A stretch of 64,000 nt of DNA, taken from Mycolicibacterium nivoides. GTDB lineage: Bacteria; Actinomycetota; Actinomycetes; Mycobacteriales; Mycobacteriaceae. Where the stretch lies: positions 1,848,240 to 1,912,239 of the forward strand of contig NZ_CP034072.1 in NCBI RefSeq assembly GCF_003855255.1. Direction: 5' to 3'. Positions 33,514 through 44,229 of the stretch are shown here, piece after piece; the first letter of the stretch is position 1; each line of letters begins with the position of its first letter. The notes beneath the pieces are model-generated. The model searched no databases and was not told the origin of the DNA. It was given only the letters and a program-made list of their open reading frames with translations. The position numbers and the translations under genes were made by a program.

Positions 33514-34367
33514 TCCAGCGCGAGGTCCTTGCGGAACCGTTTCAGTCCGTCGATCTTCTCGGCGAGTGTGGCGGCGGGCCCGGAGTAGAACATCCAGGGC
33601 ATGGTGATGATGCCCTGGATACCACCGGCTTCGGCGCGCGCGTAGTGCTCGGGGGCGAAGGCGTCGGTCAGCGGTGTGATGACGGTGAAATCATCCATCG
33701 TCAAACCCTTTTCGGCGCGCAGGTCACGTAGCCGGTCGACTCGCTGCAAGGCGGCTTCGGTGGAGATCAGATCGCCGATCCAGCCGTCGTGCCGCGCCGC
33801 CCGGCGCAGCGCGATATCGGACAGCCCGCCGACATAGATCGGGATCCGCGGCGGCGTGGGCTCCATCTCGAGGCGTGGCGTGGAGTAGAACTCGCCGGAG
33901 AACTCGGTCCACCCGGGCTCCCACAGCTGCTTCATCAATTCGAGCATCTCGTCGGTGCGCTTGCCGCGTCGCGCGAACTGCTGCCCCAGCAGCTCGAACT
34001 CCTCCTCGCACCACCCGACCCCGATGCCGAGTTCCAGCCGTCCGCCGGCCAGATAGGCCGCGGTGCCAATGGCTTTGGCAGCCGAGTACGGGTCGCGCAT
34101 CGCGGGCAGGTAGACCGTGGTGACGAACTTCAGCCGGGTGGTGACCAGAGCCAGTGCCCCGATCATCACCCACGGGTCCGGCCAGTCGGTGAACGCCTCC
34201 CAGCGGCGCTTGCCGTCCTTGGTGTACGGATACGGAGTCTTCAGCGTCTCAAGGTTGACCACATGATCCGGGATGCCCATCCCGTCGTAGCCGAGATCGT
34301 CTGCGGCCCTGGCCACCTCGACGGCCTCCCGGGTGTCCATGAAGGCCATGCTCACGTAGATCTTCAT
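33510..34367 (-). CDS. LLM-class (F420-dependent type) oxidoreductase
   Basis: 285-residue luciferase-like TIM barrel, the subgroup usually using coenzyme F420 in mycobacteria. Visible features: GYDGMGIPDHVV near residue 30, WVMIGALALVTTRLKFVTTVYL, GRLELGIGVGWCEEEF (about 108-123), and PIYVGGLSDIALRRAARHDGWI. Substrate unknown. ATG 34367 overlaps the stop of the upstream thioesterase gene by ATGA, so the two form an operon; the longer reading to 34385 is not needed. Confidence 0.9.
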   Translation of the reverse strand: MKIYVSMAFMDTREAVEVARAADDLGYDGMGIPDHVVNLETLKTPYPYTKDGKRRWEAFTDWPDPWVMIGALALVTTRLKFVTTVYLPAMRDPYSAAKAIGTAAYLAGGRLELGIGVGWCEEEFELLGQQFARRGKRTDEMLELMKQLWEPGWTEFSGEFYSTPRLEMEPTPPRIPIYVGGLSDIALRRAARHDGWIGDLISTEAALQRVDRLRDLRAEKGLTMDDFTVITPLTDAFAPEHYARAEAGGIQGIITMPWMFYSGPAATLAEKIDGLKRFRKDLALD

Positions 34368-34993
34368 CCGGCATCCCGCGCCCACGCCGGCGTGATGAAG
34401 ACCCCTTCAGCCTCGACGGTGATTCCGTCGGCGTCGCTGATATGGCCCCGCGCAAAGGTTTTGACGCCCTCGGTCCGGTCGATGTAGGCCTCGGCGCGCA
34501 GCGGCCCCAGCGGCGTGCCCCGGCGATATCGGCACGTGATGGTCCCGGTGTAGCGCGGCTCGTGTAGTCCGCCGCTGGCCACCTCGCCGAGAATGTGGTC
34601 GAGTACCAACGCGCAGATGCCACCGTGCACCCAGCCCAGCGGCCCCTCGTAGGCGGCGCCCAGCACGAATTCACTCCAGCAGCTGCCGTCCTCGGCGTGC
34701 TCGATCACCAGCGGCGGGGCCAGCGCGTTGCGTAATCCGACGACCGGATTCGCCCACACGACCGGCCGGTTCGTCTCGGCATGCAGCACGGCGTGCGGCC
34801 CGTCGCGCTGTTCGCGGCGCAGTGAGGCGGTGACGGCTTCGACGGCCGCGGTCGCCTCGGCAATGGTCTGTGGGTCCACCTCGGTGCGCACTCCGGCGTC
34901 GACGAGTTCGCGCATCGCCTGGGCGAAGGGCTCATAAAGGGCTTCGAGCCGATCGTGCTCGGCCGCGGTGATGACGTCGAACGTGTGCTTCAT
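34364..34993 (-). CDS. PaaI-type hotdog thioesterase
   Basis: 209 residues. The C-terminal half (about 80-200) is a hotdog domain with GWVHGGICALVLDHILGE, the active-site helix of PaaI/YbgC-like acyl-CoA thioesterases. The N-terminal 75 residues form a helical extension. It is the first gene of a two-gene operon with the LLM oxidoreductase. The 70 nt upstream to glnE hold an AT-rich stretch (GTATAAC around 35014) that may be the promoter. Confidence 0.88.
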   Translation of the reverse strand: MKHTFDVITAAEHDRLEALYEPFAQAMRELVDAGVRTEVDPQTIAEATAAVEAVTASLRREQRDGPHAVLHAETNRPVVWANPVVGLRNALAPPLVIEHAEDGSCWSEFVLGAAYEGPLGWVHGGICALVLDHILGEVASGGLHEPRYTGTITCRYRRGTPLGPLRAEAYIDRTEGVKTFARGHISDADGITVEAEGVFITPAWARDAG

Positions 34994-35063
34994 CCGGACT
35001 CCCAGTGAATTGGTTATACGCCCTTATTAACACCACCCACTGTGACGTCCCGCACGCGGGGCA

Positions 35064-38063
35064 CTACTCGCCGCCGAAAATCTTCCGGACCACACCCTTC
35101 GCCCGCCGCGTCACCCGCAGATAGTTGTCCAGGAACTCCCCGCCGTCGTCGCTGCCCCAGCCGGCCGCCAGGGCCACCGCATTGAGCTGGCGGCCCGGTC
35201 CGGGCAACTGGTCGGTGGGCTTGCCGCGCACCAGCACCAGGGCGTTGCGCGCCCGCGTGGCCGTCAGCCAGGCATCGCGTAACAGCGCGACATCGCTCTC
35301 GGCGACCAGCTCGGCCGCACCGATCGCGTCGAGGGTCTGCAATGTCGAGGTGTTGTGCAGCGCGGGGAACCTGTGCGCGTAGCGCAGTTGCAGCAGCTGC
35401 ACGGTCCACTCGATGTCGGCCAGGCCGCCACGGCCCAGCTTGGTGTGCGTGTTGGGGTCCGCGCCGCGCGGGAGACGTTCGGCGTCGACGCGGGCCTTGA
35501 TGCGGCGGATCTCCTGGACGGTATCGGCCGATACTCCGCCGGCGGGGTAACGGGTCTTGTCGGCCATGAGCAGAAAGCGCTCACCGAGATCCAGATCGCC
35601 GGCCACCCGGTGGGCTCGCAACAGCGCCTGGATCTCCCACGGCTGGGCCCACTGCTCGTAATAGGCCGCATACGAGGCCAGCGTGCGCACCAGCGGTCCG
35701 TTTCGCCCCTCTGGGCGCAGCCCGGTGTCGACCTCCAGCGGCGGATCGGCGCTCGGCGTCCCCAGCAGGGCCCTGACCTGTTCGGCGATGCTCACCGACC
35801 AGCGCACGGCCACAGACTCCTCGACGCCCGAGACGGGTTCGCATACGAAAATCACATCGGCGTCGGAGCCGTAGCCGAGCTCGCCGCCGCCGAGGCGTCC
35901 CATCCCGATGACCGCGATGCGCGCGGGCACACCGGATTCCGGTGTGTTGGCCCGGATCACCGCGTTCAGCGCGGCCTCCAGCACCGCGACCCACACCGCG
36001 GTCAGTGCCTTGCAGACATCCGTCACGTCGAGCAGGCCCAGCACGTCAGCCGAGGCGATGCGGGCCAGTTCCCGCCGGCGCAGCGTGCGTGCGGCCGCGA
36101 TGCCGCGCACCGGGTCCGGGTGCCGACCGGCAGAGGCCACGAGTGCGCGAGCCACGCTGTCGGGATCGCCGTCGAGCAGTTTCGGCCCGCTGGGGCCGTC
36201 GGCGTACAGCTGGATCACCTCGGGGGCCCGCATCAGCAGTTCCGGGATGTAGGCCGAGGTGCCGAGCACGCGCATCAGCCGCTTGGCCACCGCTCCCTCG
36301 TCGCGCAGGGTCGACAGATACCAGCGCTGCTCGGCCAACTCCTCGCTGATCCGGCGGTAGGCCAGCAGGCCGGCGTCGGGGTCCGGCGTGTCCGAGAGCC
36401 AGTCCAGCAGCGTCGGCAACAGCACCTGTTGCACCCGAGCACGGCGTCCGCCCTGGCCGGTGAGCGCCGCCAGGTGCGTCAGCGCGCTCTGCGGTCCCTC
36501 GTAACCCAGTGCGGCGAGCTGACGTTCGGCCGCCTCGGTGCTCATGCCGGTACCGATACCGACCGCCGGCTGGCCCACCGATTCCAGCAGCGGCTGGTAA
36601 AAGAGCTTGGCGTGCAACCGCGACACCCGCATGCTCTGCCGTTTGAGTTCCTCGCGCAGCACCCCCGCCGCGTCGTGGCGTCCGTCGGGGCGCACGTGCG
36701 CGGCCCGGGCCAGCCATCGGTAGGCCTCGTCGTCGCTGTCGTCGGGCAGCATGTGGGTGCGCTTGAGCCGCTGCAGTTGCAGCCGGTGTTCGAGCAGCCG
36801 CAGGAATTCGTAGGACGCGGTCATGTTGGCGGTGTCGTCGCGACCGATGTAACCGCCCTCGCCGAGGGCCGCCAGCGCATCGACGGTGGACGCCACATGC
36901 AGTGAGTCGTCGTTGCGTCCGTGCACCAATTGCAGGAGCTGGACGGCGAATTCGACGTCACGCAGGCCGCCGGTGCCGAGCTTGAGCTCGCGGGCCCGTA
37001 CCCCGGCCGGGACGAGTTCCTCGACGCGGCGACGCATCGCCTGCACCTCGGGAACGAAATCCTCACGCTCGCAAGCGGTCCACACCATGGGCATCAGGGC
37101 ATCGATGTAGGCCTTGCCGAGTTCGGCGTCGCCCGCGGCGGGACGCGCCTTGAGCAGTGCCTGGAATTCCCAGGTTTTCGCCCAGCGCTGGTAGTAGGCG
37201 ACATGGGAGTCCAGCGTCCGGACCAGTTGGCCGCGTTTGCCTTCCGGGCGCAACGCGGCATCGACCTCGAAGAAGGCATCGGCGGCGAATCGCATCATCT
37301 CGCCGGCCACCCGGGTTGCGGTCGCCAGGTTGTCGTCGCCATCTCCGTCCGGGACGGGCTCCCCCACGAAGATGACGTCGACGTCGCTGACGTAATTGAG
37401 CTCGCGCGCACCGCATTTACCCATGGCGACGACGGCCAGCCGGGGCTCCACCCCGTCCTCACACACGACCCTGGTGGCCACCGTCAGGGCGGCACCCAGT
37501 GCGGCGTCGGCCAGATCGGACAGGTGAGCGGCGACCTCGACGAACGGCAGCACCGGCTCGTTCTCGACGGTCGAGGCCACGTCGAGCGCGGCCAGGACCA
37601 ACAGGTGGTCACGGTAGAGATCTCGCAGCGCGGGCACGGCACTGCTTGTGCCCCTGTCGATCTCGGCATTGCGGGCGGCAGCGGTGAAGACGCGGTGCAG
37701 CTCCTCGACACCGGGGAGTACGACGTCGCCGATCAACAACCGCCACGACTGCGGGTGGGCGACGACGTGGTCACCGAGGGCCAGGGATGATCCCAACACA
37801 CCGAACAGCCGGCCCCGCAAGGCCCGGTCGGTCAGCAGTTGGCGGTTGAGCTCGTCCGCGTCCGCCCCCAGCGCATCGGCCAGTCGCACCATGGCCAGCA
37901 GCGCTACGTCGGCGTCGGGAGCGCGCGACAGCGACCACAGCAACTCGACGTACGCCTCGGTGTTCCAGCCGAGCTGTTCGAGGTGGGCCGACGCCTGCGG
38001 ATGGACCAGACCGAGCCGACCGACGCTGGGCAGTTTCGGGCGATCGGTTGCAGGCTTGGGCAC
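35064..38063 (-). CDS. glnE: Bifunctional glutamine synthetase adenylyltransferase / deadenylylase
   Basis: 999 residues. It controls GlnA1 by adding or removing AMP at Tyr406. It has two nucleotidyltransferase domains in tandem: the N-terminal adenylyl-removase with [12 protein letters not shown] (about residues 225-236) and the C-terminal adenylyltransferase with [15 protein letters not shown] (about 725-740). Each is followed by a helical GlnD-UR domain (EFAVQLLQL and [10 protein letters not shown]). I place the start at GTG 38063 because TACCGT (38071-38076, minus) ends exactly 7 nt before it; a GTG at 38069 would add two residues but lies too close to that -10. Corresponds to Rv2221c. 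Confidence 0.95.
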   Translation of the reverse strand: MPKPATDRPKLPSVGRLGLVHPQASAHLEQLGWNTEAYVELLWSLSRAPDADVALLAMVRLADALGADADELNRQLLTDRALRGRLFGVLGSSLALGDHVVAHPQSWRLLIGDVVLPGVEELHRVFTAAARNAEIDRGTSSAVPALRDLYRDHLLVLAALDVASTVENEPVLPFVEVAAHLSDLADAALGAALTVATRVVCEDGVEPRLAVVAMGKCGARELNYVSDVDVIFVGEPVPDGDGDDNLATATRVAGEMMRFAADAFFEVDAALRPEGKRGQLVRTLDSHVAYYQRWAKTWEFQALLKARPAAGDAELGKAYIDALMPMVWTACEREDFVPEVQAMRRRVEELVPAGVRARELKLGTGGLRDVEFAVQLLQLVHGRNDDSLHVASTVDALAALGEGGYIGRDDTANMTASYEFLRLLEHRLQLQRLKRTHMLPDDSDDEAYRWLARAAHVRPDGRHDAAGVLREELKRQSMRVSRLHAKLFYQPLLESVGQPAVGIGTGMSTEAAERQLAALGYEGPQSALTHLAALTGQGGRRARVQQVLLPTLLDWLSDTPDPDAGLLAYRRISEELAEQRWYLSTLRDEGAVAKRLMRVLGTSAYIPELLMRAPEVIQLYADGPSGPKLLDGDPDSVARALVASAGRHPDPVRGIAAARTLRRRELARIASADVLGLLDVTDVCKALTAVWVAVLEAALNAVIRANTPESGVPARIAVIGMGRLGGGELGYGSDADVIFVCEPVSGVEESVAVRWSVSIAEQVRALLGTPSADPPLEVDTGLRPEGRNGPLVRTLASYAAYYEQWAQPWEIQALLRAHRVAGDLDLGERFLLMADKTRYPAGGVSADTVQEIRRIKARVDAERLPRGADPNTHTKLGRGGLADIEWTVQLLQLRYAHRFPALHNTSTLQTLDAIGAAELVAESDVALLRDAWLTATRARNALVLVRGKPTDQLPGPGRQLNAVALAAGWGSDDGGEFLDNYLRVTRRAKGVVRKIFGGE

Positions 38064-38105
38064 GTTCACGACGGTAGCGCACGAAGCTCGGGCGCCGCCC
38101 CCGAC

Positions 38106-39446
38106 TCAGAGCGACAGGTAGTTCTTCAGCTCGTAGGGCGTGACGTGGCTGCGGTAGTTCTCCCACTCCGCGCGCTTGTTGCGCAGGAAGTAGTCGAATA
38201 CGTGCTCCCCCAACGCTTCCGCCACGAGCTCGGAGTTCTCCATGGCTTCCAGCGCGTTGCCCAGGCTGGACGGCAGCTCGCGGTAGCCCATGGCGCGCCG
38301 CTCCTCGGGCGTCAGGCTCCACACGTTGTCCTCGGCCTGCGGGCCGAGGACATAGCCCTTCTCGACGCCGCGCAGACCGGCGGCCAGCAGGACCGCGAAG
38401 GTCAGGTACGGGTTGCATGCCGAGTCGGGGCTGCGGACCTCGACGCGCCGCGACGACGCCTTGCGCGGGGTGTACATCGGGACCCGCACCAGCGCCGAGC
38501 GGTTGGCCGCGCCCCACGAGGCGGCGGTGGGTGCCTCGCCGCCGTGCACCAGACGCTTGTAGGAGTTCACCCACTGGTTGGTGACCGCACTGATCTCGCT
38601 GGCGTGCTCCAGGATGCCCGCGATGAAGGACTTGGCCACATCGGACAGCTGCAGCGGGTCGTCGGGGCTGTGGAAGGCGTTGGTGTCGCCCTCGAACAGG
38701 CTCATGTGCGTGTGCATGGCCGAGCCGGGGTGCTCGCCGAACGGCTTGGGCATGAACGACGCCCGCACGCCGTCGGCCAGGGCGACCTCCTTGACCAGAT
38801 ACCGGAAGGTCATCACGTTGTCGGCCATCGACAGCGCGTCGGCGTAGCGCAGGTCGATCTCCTGCTGGCCGGGCGCGCCCTCGTGGTGGCTGAACTCCAC
38901 CGAGATGCCCATCTGCTCCAGCGCCTCGATGGCGTGGCGGCGGAAATTCGGGGCCGAATCGTGCACGGCCTGGTCGAAATAGCCGCTGTTGTCGGCAGGC
39001 ACGGGCACCGACCCGTCGTCCGGGCCGGGCTGCAGCAGGAAGAACTCGATCTCGGGGTGCACGTAGCAGGTGAAGCCCAGGTCGCTGGCCTTGGCCAGCT
39101 GGCGGCGCAGCACGTGCCGGGAGTCGGCCCACGACGGTGAGCCGTCCGGCATGGTGATGTCGCAGAACATGCGGGCCGAGTAGTGCTTGCCCGCGCTGGT
39201 GGTCCAGGGCAGCACCTGGAAGGTGGACGGGTCAGGCCGGGCGACGGTGTCGGATTCCGAGACGCGGGCGAAGCCCTCGATCGAAGAGCCGTCGAAACCG
39301 ATGCCCTCCTCGAAGGCGCCTTCGAGCTCGGCGGGGGCGATCGCTACCGATTTGAGGTAGCCGAGGACGTCGGTGAACCACAACCGAACGAACCGGATAT
39401 CGCGTTCCTCCAGGGTGCGCAGCACGAATTCCTTCTGGCGGTCCAT
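38106..39446 (-). CDS. glnA2: Glutamine synthetase type I, second form
   Basis: 446 residues, the same length as Rv2222c; GSI-alpha-like, shorter than GlnA1 and lacking the adenylylation Tyr motif. Present: FDGSSIEGFARV, a Glu pair in CYVHPEIEFFLL, HHEGAPGQQEIDLRY, KPFGEHPGSAMHTH and NRSALVRVP. Family knowledge links GlnA2 to glutamate-glutamine balance rather than bulk ammonia assimilation. ATG 39446 with TACGCT (39453-39458, minus) ending 6 nt upstream, hence leaderless. glnE follows 42 nt downstream. Confidence 0.95.
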   Translation of the reverse strand: MDRQKEFVLRTLEERDIRFVRLWFTDVLGYLKSVAIAPAELEGAFEEGIGFDGSSIEGFARVSESDTVARPDPSTFQVLPWTTSAGKHYSARMFCDITMPDGSPSWADSRHVLRRQLAKASDLGFTCYVHPEIEFFLLQPGPDDGSVPVPADNSGYFDQAVHDSAPNFRRHAIEALEQMGISVEFSHHEGAPGQQEIDLRYADALSMADNVMTFRYLVKEVALADGVRASFMPKPFGEHPGSAMHTHMSLFEGDTNAFHSPDDPLQLSDVAKSFIAGILEHASEISAVTNQWVNSYKRLVHGGEAPTAASWGAANRSALVRVPMYTPRKASSRRVEVRSPDSACNPYLTFAVLLAAGLRGVEKGYVLGPQAEDNVWSLTPEERRAMGYRELPSSLGNALEAMENSELVAEALGEHVFDYFLRNKRAEWENYRSHVTPYELKNYLSL

Positions 39447-39468
39447 GCCCGCAGCGTAGGCATCGGCT

Positions 39469-39484
39469 GTTAAATCTGTGTTAC
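39469..39484 (-). promoter_or_regulatory. GlnR-like site upstream of glnA2
   Basis: On the minus strand GTAAC-ACAGAT-TTAAC fits GTnAC-N6-GnAAC with one mismatch. It lies 10 bp before the -10, so it overlaps the -35 region. It could be an activator site replacing the -35 or a repressor site. Confidence 0.4.
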
Positions 39485-39497
39485 AGCCCTGGAAGAC

Positions 39498-41009
39498 TTA
39501 GCAGGAGAGGTCGCCCGGGGAGGTTCCGTTGACGAAGAAACCCAGCACGGCGGTGTCCACGCAGGCGTCCCCGTTGAACACCACGGTGTGTTGGGTGCCG
39601 CGGAAGGAGATCAGGGACGCGCCCATTTGCCGGGCCAAGTCCACGCCGGCCTGATACGGCGTGGCGGGGTCTCCGGTGGTGGACACCACCACGACCTTGC
39701 CCGGTCCGGGCCCGGTGACCGGGTGCGGCGCAGAGGTCGCGGGAACCGGCCACAGGGCGCAGATGTCGCGGGGCGCGTATCCGGTGAACTCGCCGTAGGC
39801 CATGAACGGTGCCTCGGCGCGGATTCGCTGATCCGCGTCGGCCCACACCGCCGGGTCGGTCGGGAACGGCGTGTCGACGCAGCGGATCGCGGTGAAGGCG
39901 TCCTGCATGTTCTTGTAGTGACCGTTTTCGTCGCGGCGCCAGTAGTCGTCGGCGAGCAGCAGCAGGTCACCGGCGTCGGTGCCGCGCGTCAACCCGAGCA
40001 GCCCGCTGGTCAGGTAGGGCCAGTACCGCGCCGAGTAGAGGGCGTTGCCGGTACCGGTGATCGCGTCGGCGTAGCCGAGTCCGCGCGGGTCCGAGGTGGT
40101 GGCCGGCGTCGTCGTCAGCGGATCCACCAGTCCCTTGAACCGGCCGACGAACTGCGCCGGATCGGTGCCCAGCGGGCAGTCTGCCGATTGCGCGCAGTCC
40201 GCGGCGTAGGTGTCGAAAGCCCTCTGGAAGCCGGCGAGCTGGCGGATGTTCTTGGTGACGGGATCCAGGCTGGGGTCGATCGCCCCGTCGAGCACCATGG
40301 TGCGCACCCGGTCGCCGAACTGTTCGGCGTACGCGCCGCCGAGTTCGGTGCCGTAGGAGAAGCCCAGATAGTTGATCTGGTCTTCCCCCAGCGCGGCCCG
40401 CACCGCATCCATGTCCCGCACCGCCGAGGCGGTGCCCACGTTGGCCAGGAACGGTGCGCCCATGCGGTCCAGGCACTGCTGGGCGAACTGACGGTAGACG
40501 TCTTCGATGTGGGCCACCCCGGCCTGGCTGTAGTCGGTCAGCGGCTCGCGGCGATAGGCGTCGATCTCGGCGTCGGTGCGGCAACGCAGCTCCGGGGTGG
40601 AATGCCCGACACCGCGCGGGTCGAAGCCGACGAGATCGAAATGGTCGGTGAGTGGTGAGCCGGCCAGCGCGGCGCCCATGCCGGCGACCGTGTCCACCGC
40701 CGAGGCGCCTGGGCCGCCGGGGTTGATGAACAAGGCGCCGATCCGGTCACCGGTGGCCGGTATCCGGATGACCGCCAATTGCGCTTGCGCGCCTTGAGGA
40801 TCCGGGGAATTCCAGTCCAGCGGTACCGGGACGGTGCTGCATTGTGCGGTCGGGATCGCGGCCGGATTCTGCACCCAGCTGGCGCAACTCCCCCATTCCG
40901 GCCCCGATTCCGGAGCAGCCTGCGCGACCGGGCAGACCACGGCGGTGGCACCGAGCAGCACCGCCGCCAAAAATCGTCCCGCCCCGCCCGCCCACCACAC
41001 GGCAGTCAT
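39498..41009 (-). CDS. Exported Hip1/CaeA-like serine hydrolase, Rv2223c-like
   Basis: 503 residues. A Sec signal (FLAAVLLGATAVVCPVAQAAPES) is followed by an alpha/beta-hydrolase of peptidase family S33 type: INPGGPGASAVD oxyanion region, nucleophile Ser in LGFSYGTELGG, Asp in TTGDPATP and His in RGTQHTVVFNGD near the end, with paired cysteines. Paralogous to the next gene upstream, which it follows by 88 nt. No lipobox, unlike its neighbour. Confidence 0.88.
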   Translation of the reverse strand: MTAVWWAGGAGRFLAAVLLGATAVVCPVAQAAPESGPEWGSCASWVQNPAAIPTAQCSTVPVPLDWNSPDPQGAQAQLAVIRIPATGDRIGALFINPGGPGASAVDTVAGMGAALAGSPLTDHFDLVGFDPRGVGHSTPELRCRTDAEIDAYRREPLTDYSQAGVAHIEDVYRQFAQQCLDRMGAPFLANVGTASAVRDMDAVRAALGEDQINYLGFSYGTELGGAYAEQFGDRVRTMVLDGAIDPSLDPVTKNIRQLAGFQRAFDTYAADCAQSADCPLGTDPAQFVGRFKGLVDPLTTTPATTSDPRGLGYADAITGTGNALYSARYWPYLTSGLLGLTRGTDAGDLLLLADDYWRRDENGHYKNMQDAFTAIRCVDTPFPTDPAVWADADQRIRAEAPFMAYGEFTGYAPRDICALWPVPATSAPHPVTGPGPGKVVVVSTTGDPATPYQAGVDLARQMGASLISFRGTQHTVVFNGDACVDTAVLGFFVNGTSPGDLSC

Positions 41010-41097
41010 GGTCGCACGGCGGTCGGTACCGGGTCTGTGCCTGAGGCCGACCAGAGATCGGCCGGAGACCATCCGGTGACCTTTCCGGCCGGATCGG

Positions 41098-42615
41098 TCA
41101 GCAGCGGGTCCCGGGCGGCGGCACCGTCACGTCGACGAGGTAGGTGGCGGCGATGTCGTCGATGCACTTGTTTCCCTGGAACACCACGGTGTGCTGGGTG
41201 CCCTCGAAGGTCACCAGGGTGCCGCCGAGCTGACGGGCCAGGTCGACACCGGCCTGGTACGGCGTCGCCGGGTCGTTGGTGGTCGACACGATCAACGTCG
41301 GGGGCAGCCCCTTCACCGAGATCTCGTGCGGCTTGCTGGTCGGCGGCACCGGCCAGAACGCGCAGGTGCCCAGCGGGGCGTGCCCGGTGAATTCGCCGTA
41401 GCTCATGAACGGCGCCACCTCGCGGGCCCGTCGGTCCTCGTCGACGACGGTGGCTCGGTCGGTGATGGCCGGCTTGTCCACACAGTTGACCGCGACGCGC
41501 ACGTCGGTCGAATTGTTGTAGTGGCCCTTGGCATCCCGGCCCATGTAGAGGTCGGCCAGCGCCAGCATCACATCGCCGTTGCCGTTCTTCAGCCCGGTCA
41601 GGCCCTCGGTCAGGTGCCGCCACAGATTCGGCGAGTACAGCGGCAGGATGGTGCCCACGGTGGCGTCGCTGTAGCTCAGCCCGCGCGGATCCCGCGTCTT
41701 GGCCGGATGTTCCACCAGCGGGTCGACCAGGCTCTTGTACACCTCGACGGCCTTGGCCGGATCCGTGCCCAGCGGGCAGTCGGGGTTCTTGGTGGCGCAG
41801 TCGGTGGCGTAGTCGTCGAAGGCCTTCTGGAATGCCGCGGCCTGACGGATGTCCTCTTCGACCGGATCCGCATTGGGGTCGACGGCGCCGTCGAGGATCA
41901 TCGCGCGGACCTTGTCCGGGAACTGCTCGGCGTAGGTCGCACCGATGCGGGTGCCGTAGGAGTAGCCCAGGTAGGTCAGCTTGTCGTCGCCGAGCGCGAC
42001 CCGGATCGCGTCGAGATCCTTGGCGACGTTCTCGGTGCCGACGTTTTCCAGGAACTCTTTGCCCATCTTGTCGACGCAGCGCTGGACGAAGTCCTTGGTT
42101 TCCTTCTCCAGGTGCTCGACGCCTTCCGGGGTGTATTCCACCGTCGGATCGGCGCGCAGCCGGTCGTTGTCCTCGTCAGAGTTGCACCACACCGCGGGGG
42201 TCGAGGACCCGACGCCGCGCGGGTCGAACCCGACGATGTCGAAGCGGTCCTTGACCGACTGCGGCAGGCCGGACAGCAGGGAGACGGCTGATTCGACCCC
42301 GGACTCGCCGGGGCCGCCGGGGTTGATCACCAGCGAGCCGATCTTCTGGCCCGCGGCCGGGAAGCGGATCATCGCCAGGCGGGCGATCTCACCCTCTGGC
42401 TTTGAGTAGTCGACCGGCACCGACAACAGCCCGCATTCGGCGTTGTCGGGGATTTGCACGTGGTCACCCGAACCGGCGTTGCACGGGAGCCATTGCACCG
42501 GCGTGCCGGGCCGTGGGACCGCTATCTGTGCTTCCCCGTCGACCACCTGGGTGCAGCCCGCCGCGGCGACCGCCGTCGCCGCCAGCAGCGCGCCGAACCT
42601 CATCCTGAACTTCAT
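41098..42615 (-). CDS. caeA: Hip1/CaeA-like cell-envelope serine protease (lipoprotein)
   Basis: 505 residues, counterpart of Rv2224c, a cell-wall serine protease that in M. tuberculosis processes GroEL2 and modulates host responses. Lipobox AAAGC (Cys about 20), INPGGPGESGVE, nucleophile Ser in LGYSYGTRIG (about 226), Asp in TTNDPATPY and His in EGTQHTVVFQG. ATG 42615 is taken because it starts directly at the signal peptide (MKFRMRFGALLA); upstream in-frame ATGs add no signal-like sequence. Confidence 0.9.
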   Translation of the reverse strand: MKFRMRFGALLAATAVAAAGCTQVVDGEAQIAVPRPGTPVQWLPCNAGSGDHVQIPDNAECGLLSVPVDYSKPEGEIARLAMIRFPAAGQKIGSLVINPGGPGESGVESAVSLLSGLPQSVKDRFDIVGFDPRGVGSSTPAVWCNSDEDNDRLRADPTVEYTPEGVEHLEKETKDFVQRCVDKMGKEFLENVGTENVAKDLDAIRVALGDDKLTYLGYSYGTRIGATYAEQFPDKVRAMILDGAVDPNADPVEEDIRQAAAFQKAFDDYATDCATKNPDCPLGTDPAKAVEVYKSLVDPLVEHPAKTRDPRGLSYSDATVGTILPLYSPNLWRHLTEGLTGLKNGNGDVMLALADLYMGRDAKGHYNNSTDVRVAVNCVDKPAITDRATVVDEDRRAREVAPFMSYGEFTGHAPLGTCAFWPVPPTSKPHEISVKGLPPTLIVSTTNDPATPYQAGVDLARQLGGTLVTFEGTQHTVVFQGNKCIDDIAATYLVDVTVPPPGTRC

Positions 42616-42680
42616 GGCTGACCATGCTGCCATGGCACGACATCGCCGCAGGCCCGGCCTGGTCGCGACGCGCGGTGGCA

Positions 42681-44072
42681 CTATCGGGTAGCGGCGAGGA
42701 GTTCTTCGAGCGCCACGTGGAAATCGTCGGCCATGTCCCACAGGTCAGGCAGCAGATCCGGGCAGGACATGATGCCGACGTCGAGCATGCCGGTCAGCGA
42801 CATCACGGTGATGTTGAGACCCGATCCGTGGAAGATCGGGCCCAGCGGGTACATGGCCTTGACCTCACAGCCCAGCATGTACAGCGGCTCCTGCGGCCCG
42901 GGCACGTTGGAGATGACGAGATTGTGGACCGGTTTGGCCCCGGACAGCCGGCTGGCCGCGTACACCCGCATCGCGGCGCCGAACACCGCAGGCGCGGCGA
43001 ACTGTGTCCAGTCCTGGAGCAGCGTCGCACCGATCGCGGAACTGTGTTGCTTGGCAACCGAATTCGACGCGGCGATGGCCATCAGCCGCTGGGCCGGATC
43101 GTCGATGTTGGTTTCGAGCTTGGAGAACATCCCCGACACCTGATTGCGCCCGGGCCGGTCGGAACGGTCGTGCACGGACACCGGCACCATCGCGACCAGG
43201 GAGCTGTCCGGTAGTTCGCCGCGGTCGTGCAGGAAGGTACGCAGGACGCCGGACACCAGCGCCATCACCACGTCGTTGACCTTGACGTCGAAGTGGTTCT
43301 TGACGGTCTTGATGTCCTCGAGATCCAGCTGGGCGAATGCGACGCTGCGCTGACCGGTGATGTTGGTGTTGAACGCGGTCTTCGGTGCATTGAACGGGGC
43401 GGCCATCGCCTGGCCGTTGAAGGCCCGGCGCACGGTATCGATGACGGTGCTCGCAGTGGAGGGCAGCACGTTGGCCAGCTTCAGTGGGCGGGCCGCGAAC
43501 CTGAGTGCACCGCTGATGGCGATCTCTGCGCCGGTGGCGCCGCCCACCCCGTCGACCGGCTCCGGCGGCGGTGCGTCCGCCTCGGTGGTGCACAACTGCG
43601 ACATCAGGTTGGCACCGGTCACCCCGTCCACGCCGGAATGGTGCACCTTGGTCATCAGCGCCAACCGGCCGCCCGCATGGGCATCGGTGCCCGCCACGTT
43701 CTCGATGACCCACATCTCCCACAGCGGCCGAGTCCGGTCCAGCGGCAGCGAGGCGATGTGGCCGCAGATCTCGGACAGCTCGGCCCGCCCGCCGGGGGCG
43801 GGTAGGCCGATCCGGTGCAGGTGCCGGTTGACGTCAAAGTCCTTGTCTTCCACCCGCACCGGATGGTCGAGATTGAACCGGCTGTCGGCCAGTTTCTCCC
43901 GGAATTGCGGCATCGCCTTGATGGTCAGCGCCAGCGCGTCACGCAAGCGGTCGAACGTGTAGCCGCCCGGCATGGTCGAGGTATCCAGTTCGAGCACCGA
44001 GCACACGTGCATCGGCTGCGCCGCGGTTTCGAGGTACAGGAAACTGGCGTCGAGTCCGCTGAGCCGTTGCAT
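42681..44072 (-). CDS. Wax ester synthase / diacylglycerol acyltransferase
   Basis: 463-residue WS/DGAT (triacylglycerol synthase family) that acylates diacylglycerol or alcohols with acyl-CoA. The catalytic HHSGVDG motif is at about residues 144-150, with [16 protein letters not shown] at the N-terminus and the C-terminal [21 protein letters not shown] (44080-44085, minus) ends 7 nt before ATG 44072, so it is leaderless and not joined to panB. It is inserted between the caeA and panB counterparts, which are close neighbours in M. tuberculosis. Confidence 0.93.
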   Translation of the reverse strand: MQRLSGLDASFLYLETAAQPMHVCSVLELDTSTMPGGYTFDRLRDALALTIKAMPQFREKLADSRFNLDHPVRVEDKDFDVNRHLHRIGLPAPGGRAELSEICGHIASLPLDRTRPLWEMWVIENVAGTDAHAGGRLALMTKVHHSGVDGVTGANLMSQLCTTEADAPPPEPVDGVGGATGAEIAISGALRFAARPLKLANVLPSTASTVIDTVRRAFNGQAMAAPFNAPKTAFNTNITGQRSVAFAQLDLEDIKTVKNHFDVKVNDVVMALVSGVLRTFLHDRGELPDSSLVAMVPVSVHDRSDRPGRNQVSGMFSKLETNIDDPAQRLMAIAASNSVAKQHSSAIGATLLQDWTQFAAPAVFGAAMRVYAASRLSGAKPVHNLVISNVPGPQEPLYMLGCEVKAMYPLGPIFHGSGLNITVMSLTGMLDVGIMSCPDLLPDLWDMADDFHVALEELLAATR

Positions 44073-44229
44073 GCCGCTGATGTTAGGTCCCGACGCTGAA
44101 ACTGTGAGGAAATCCACTCGAACGTCGCTTTTGCCTTCATTCCCCGCGGTGGCAGACTGGCAGAGTCCGTCGAACCCGGGGACCGCAACGCGGCCTCGAG
44201 GATCGAACCGACCATCACAAGGGACGACG

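Noticed and set aside
37771..39140. Long readings on both strands within glnA2/glnE
   Set aside because: Out-of-frame shadows of two well-identified enzymes.
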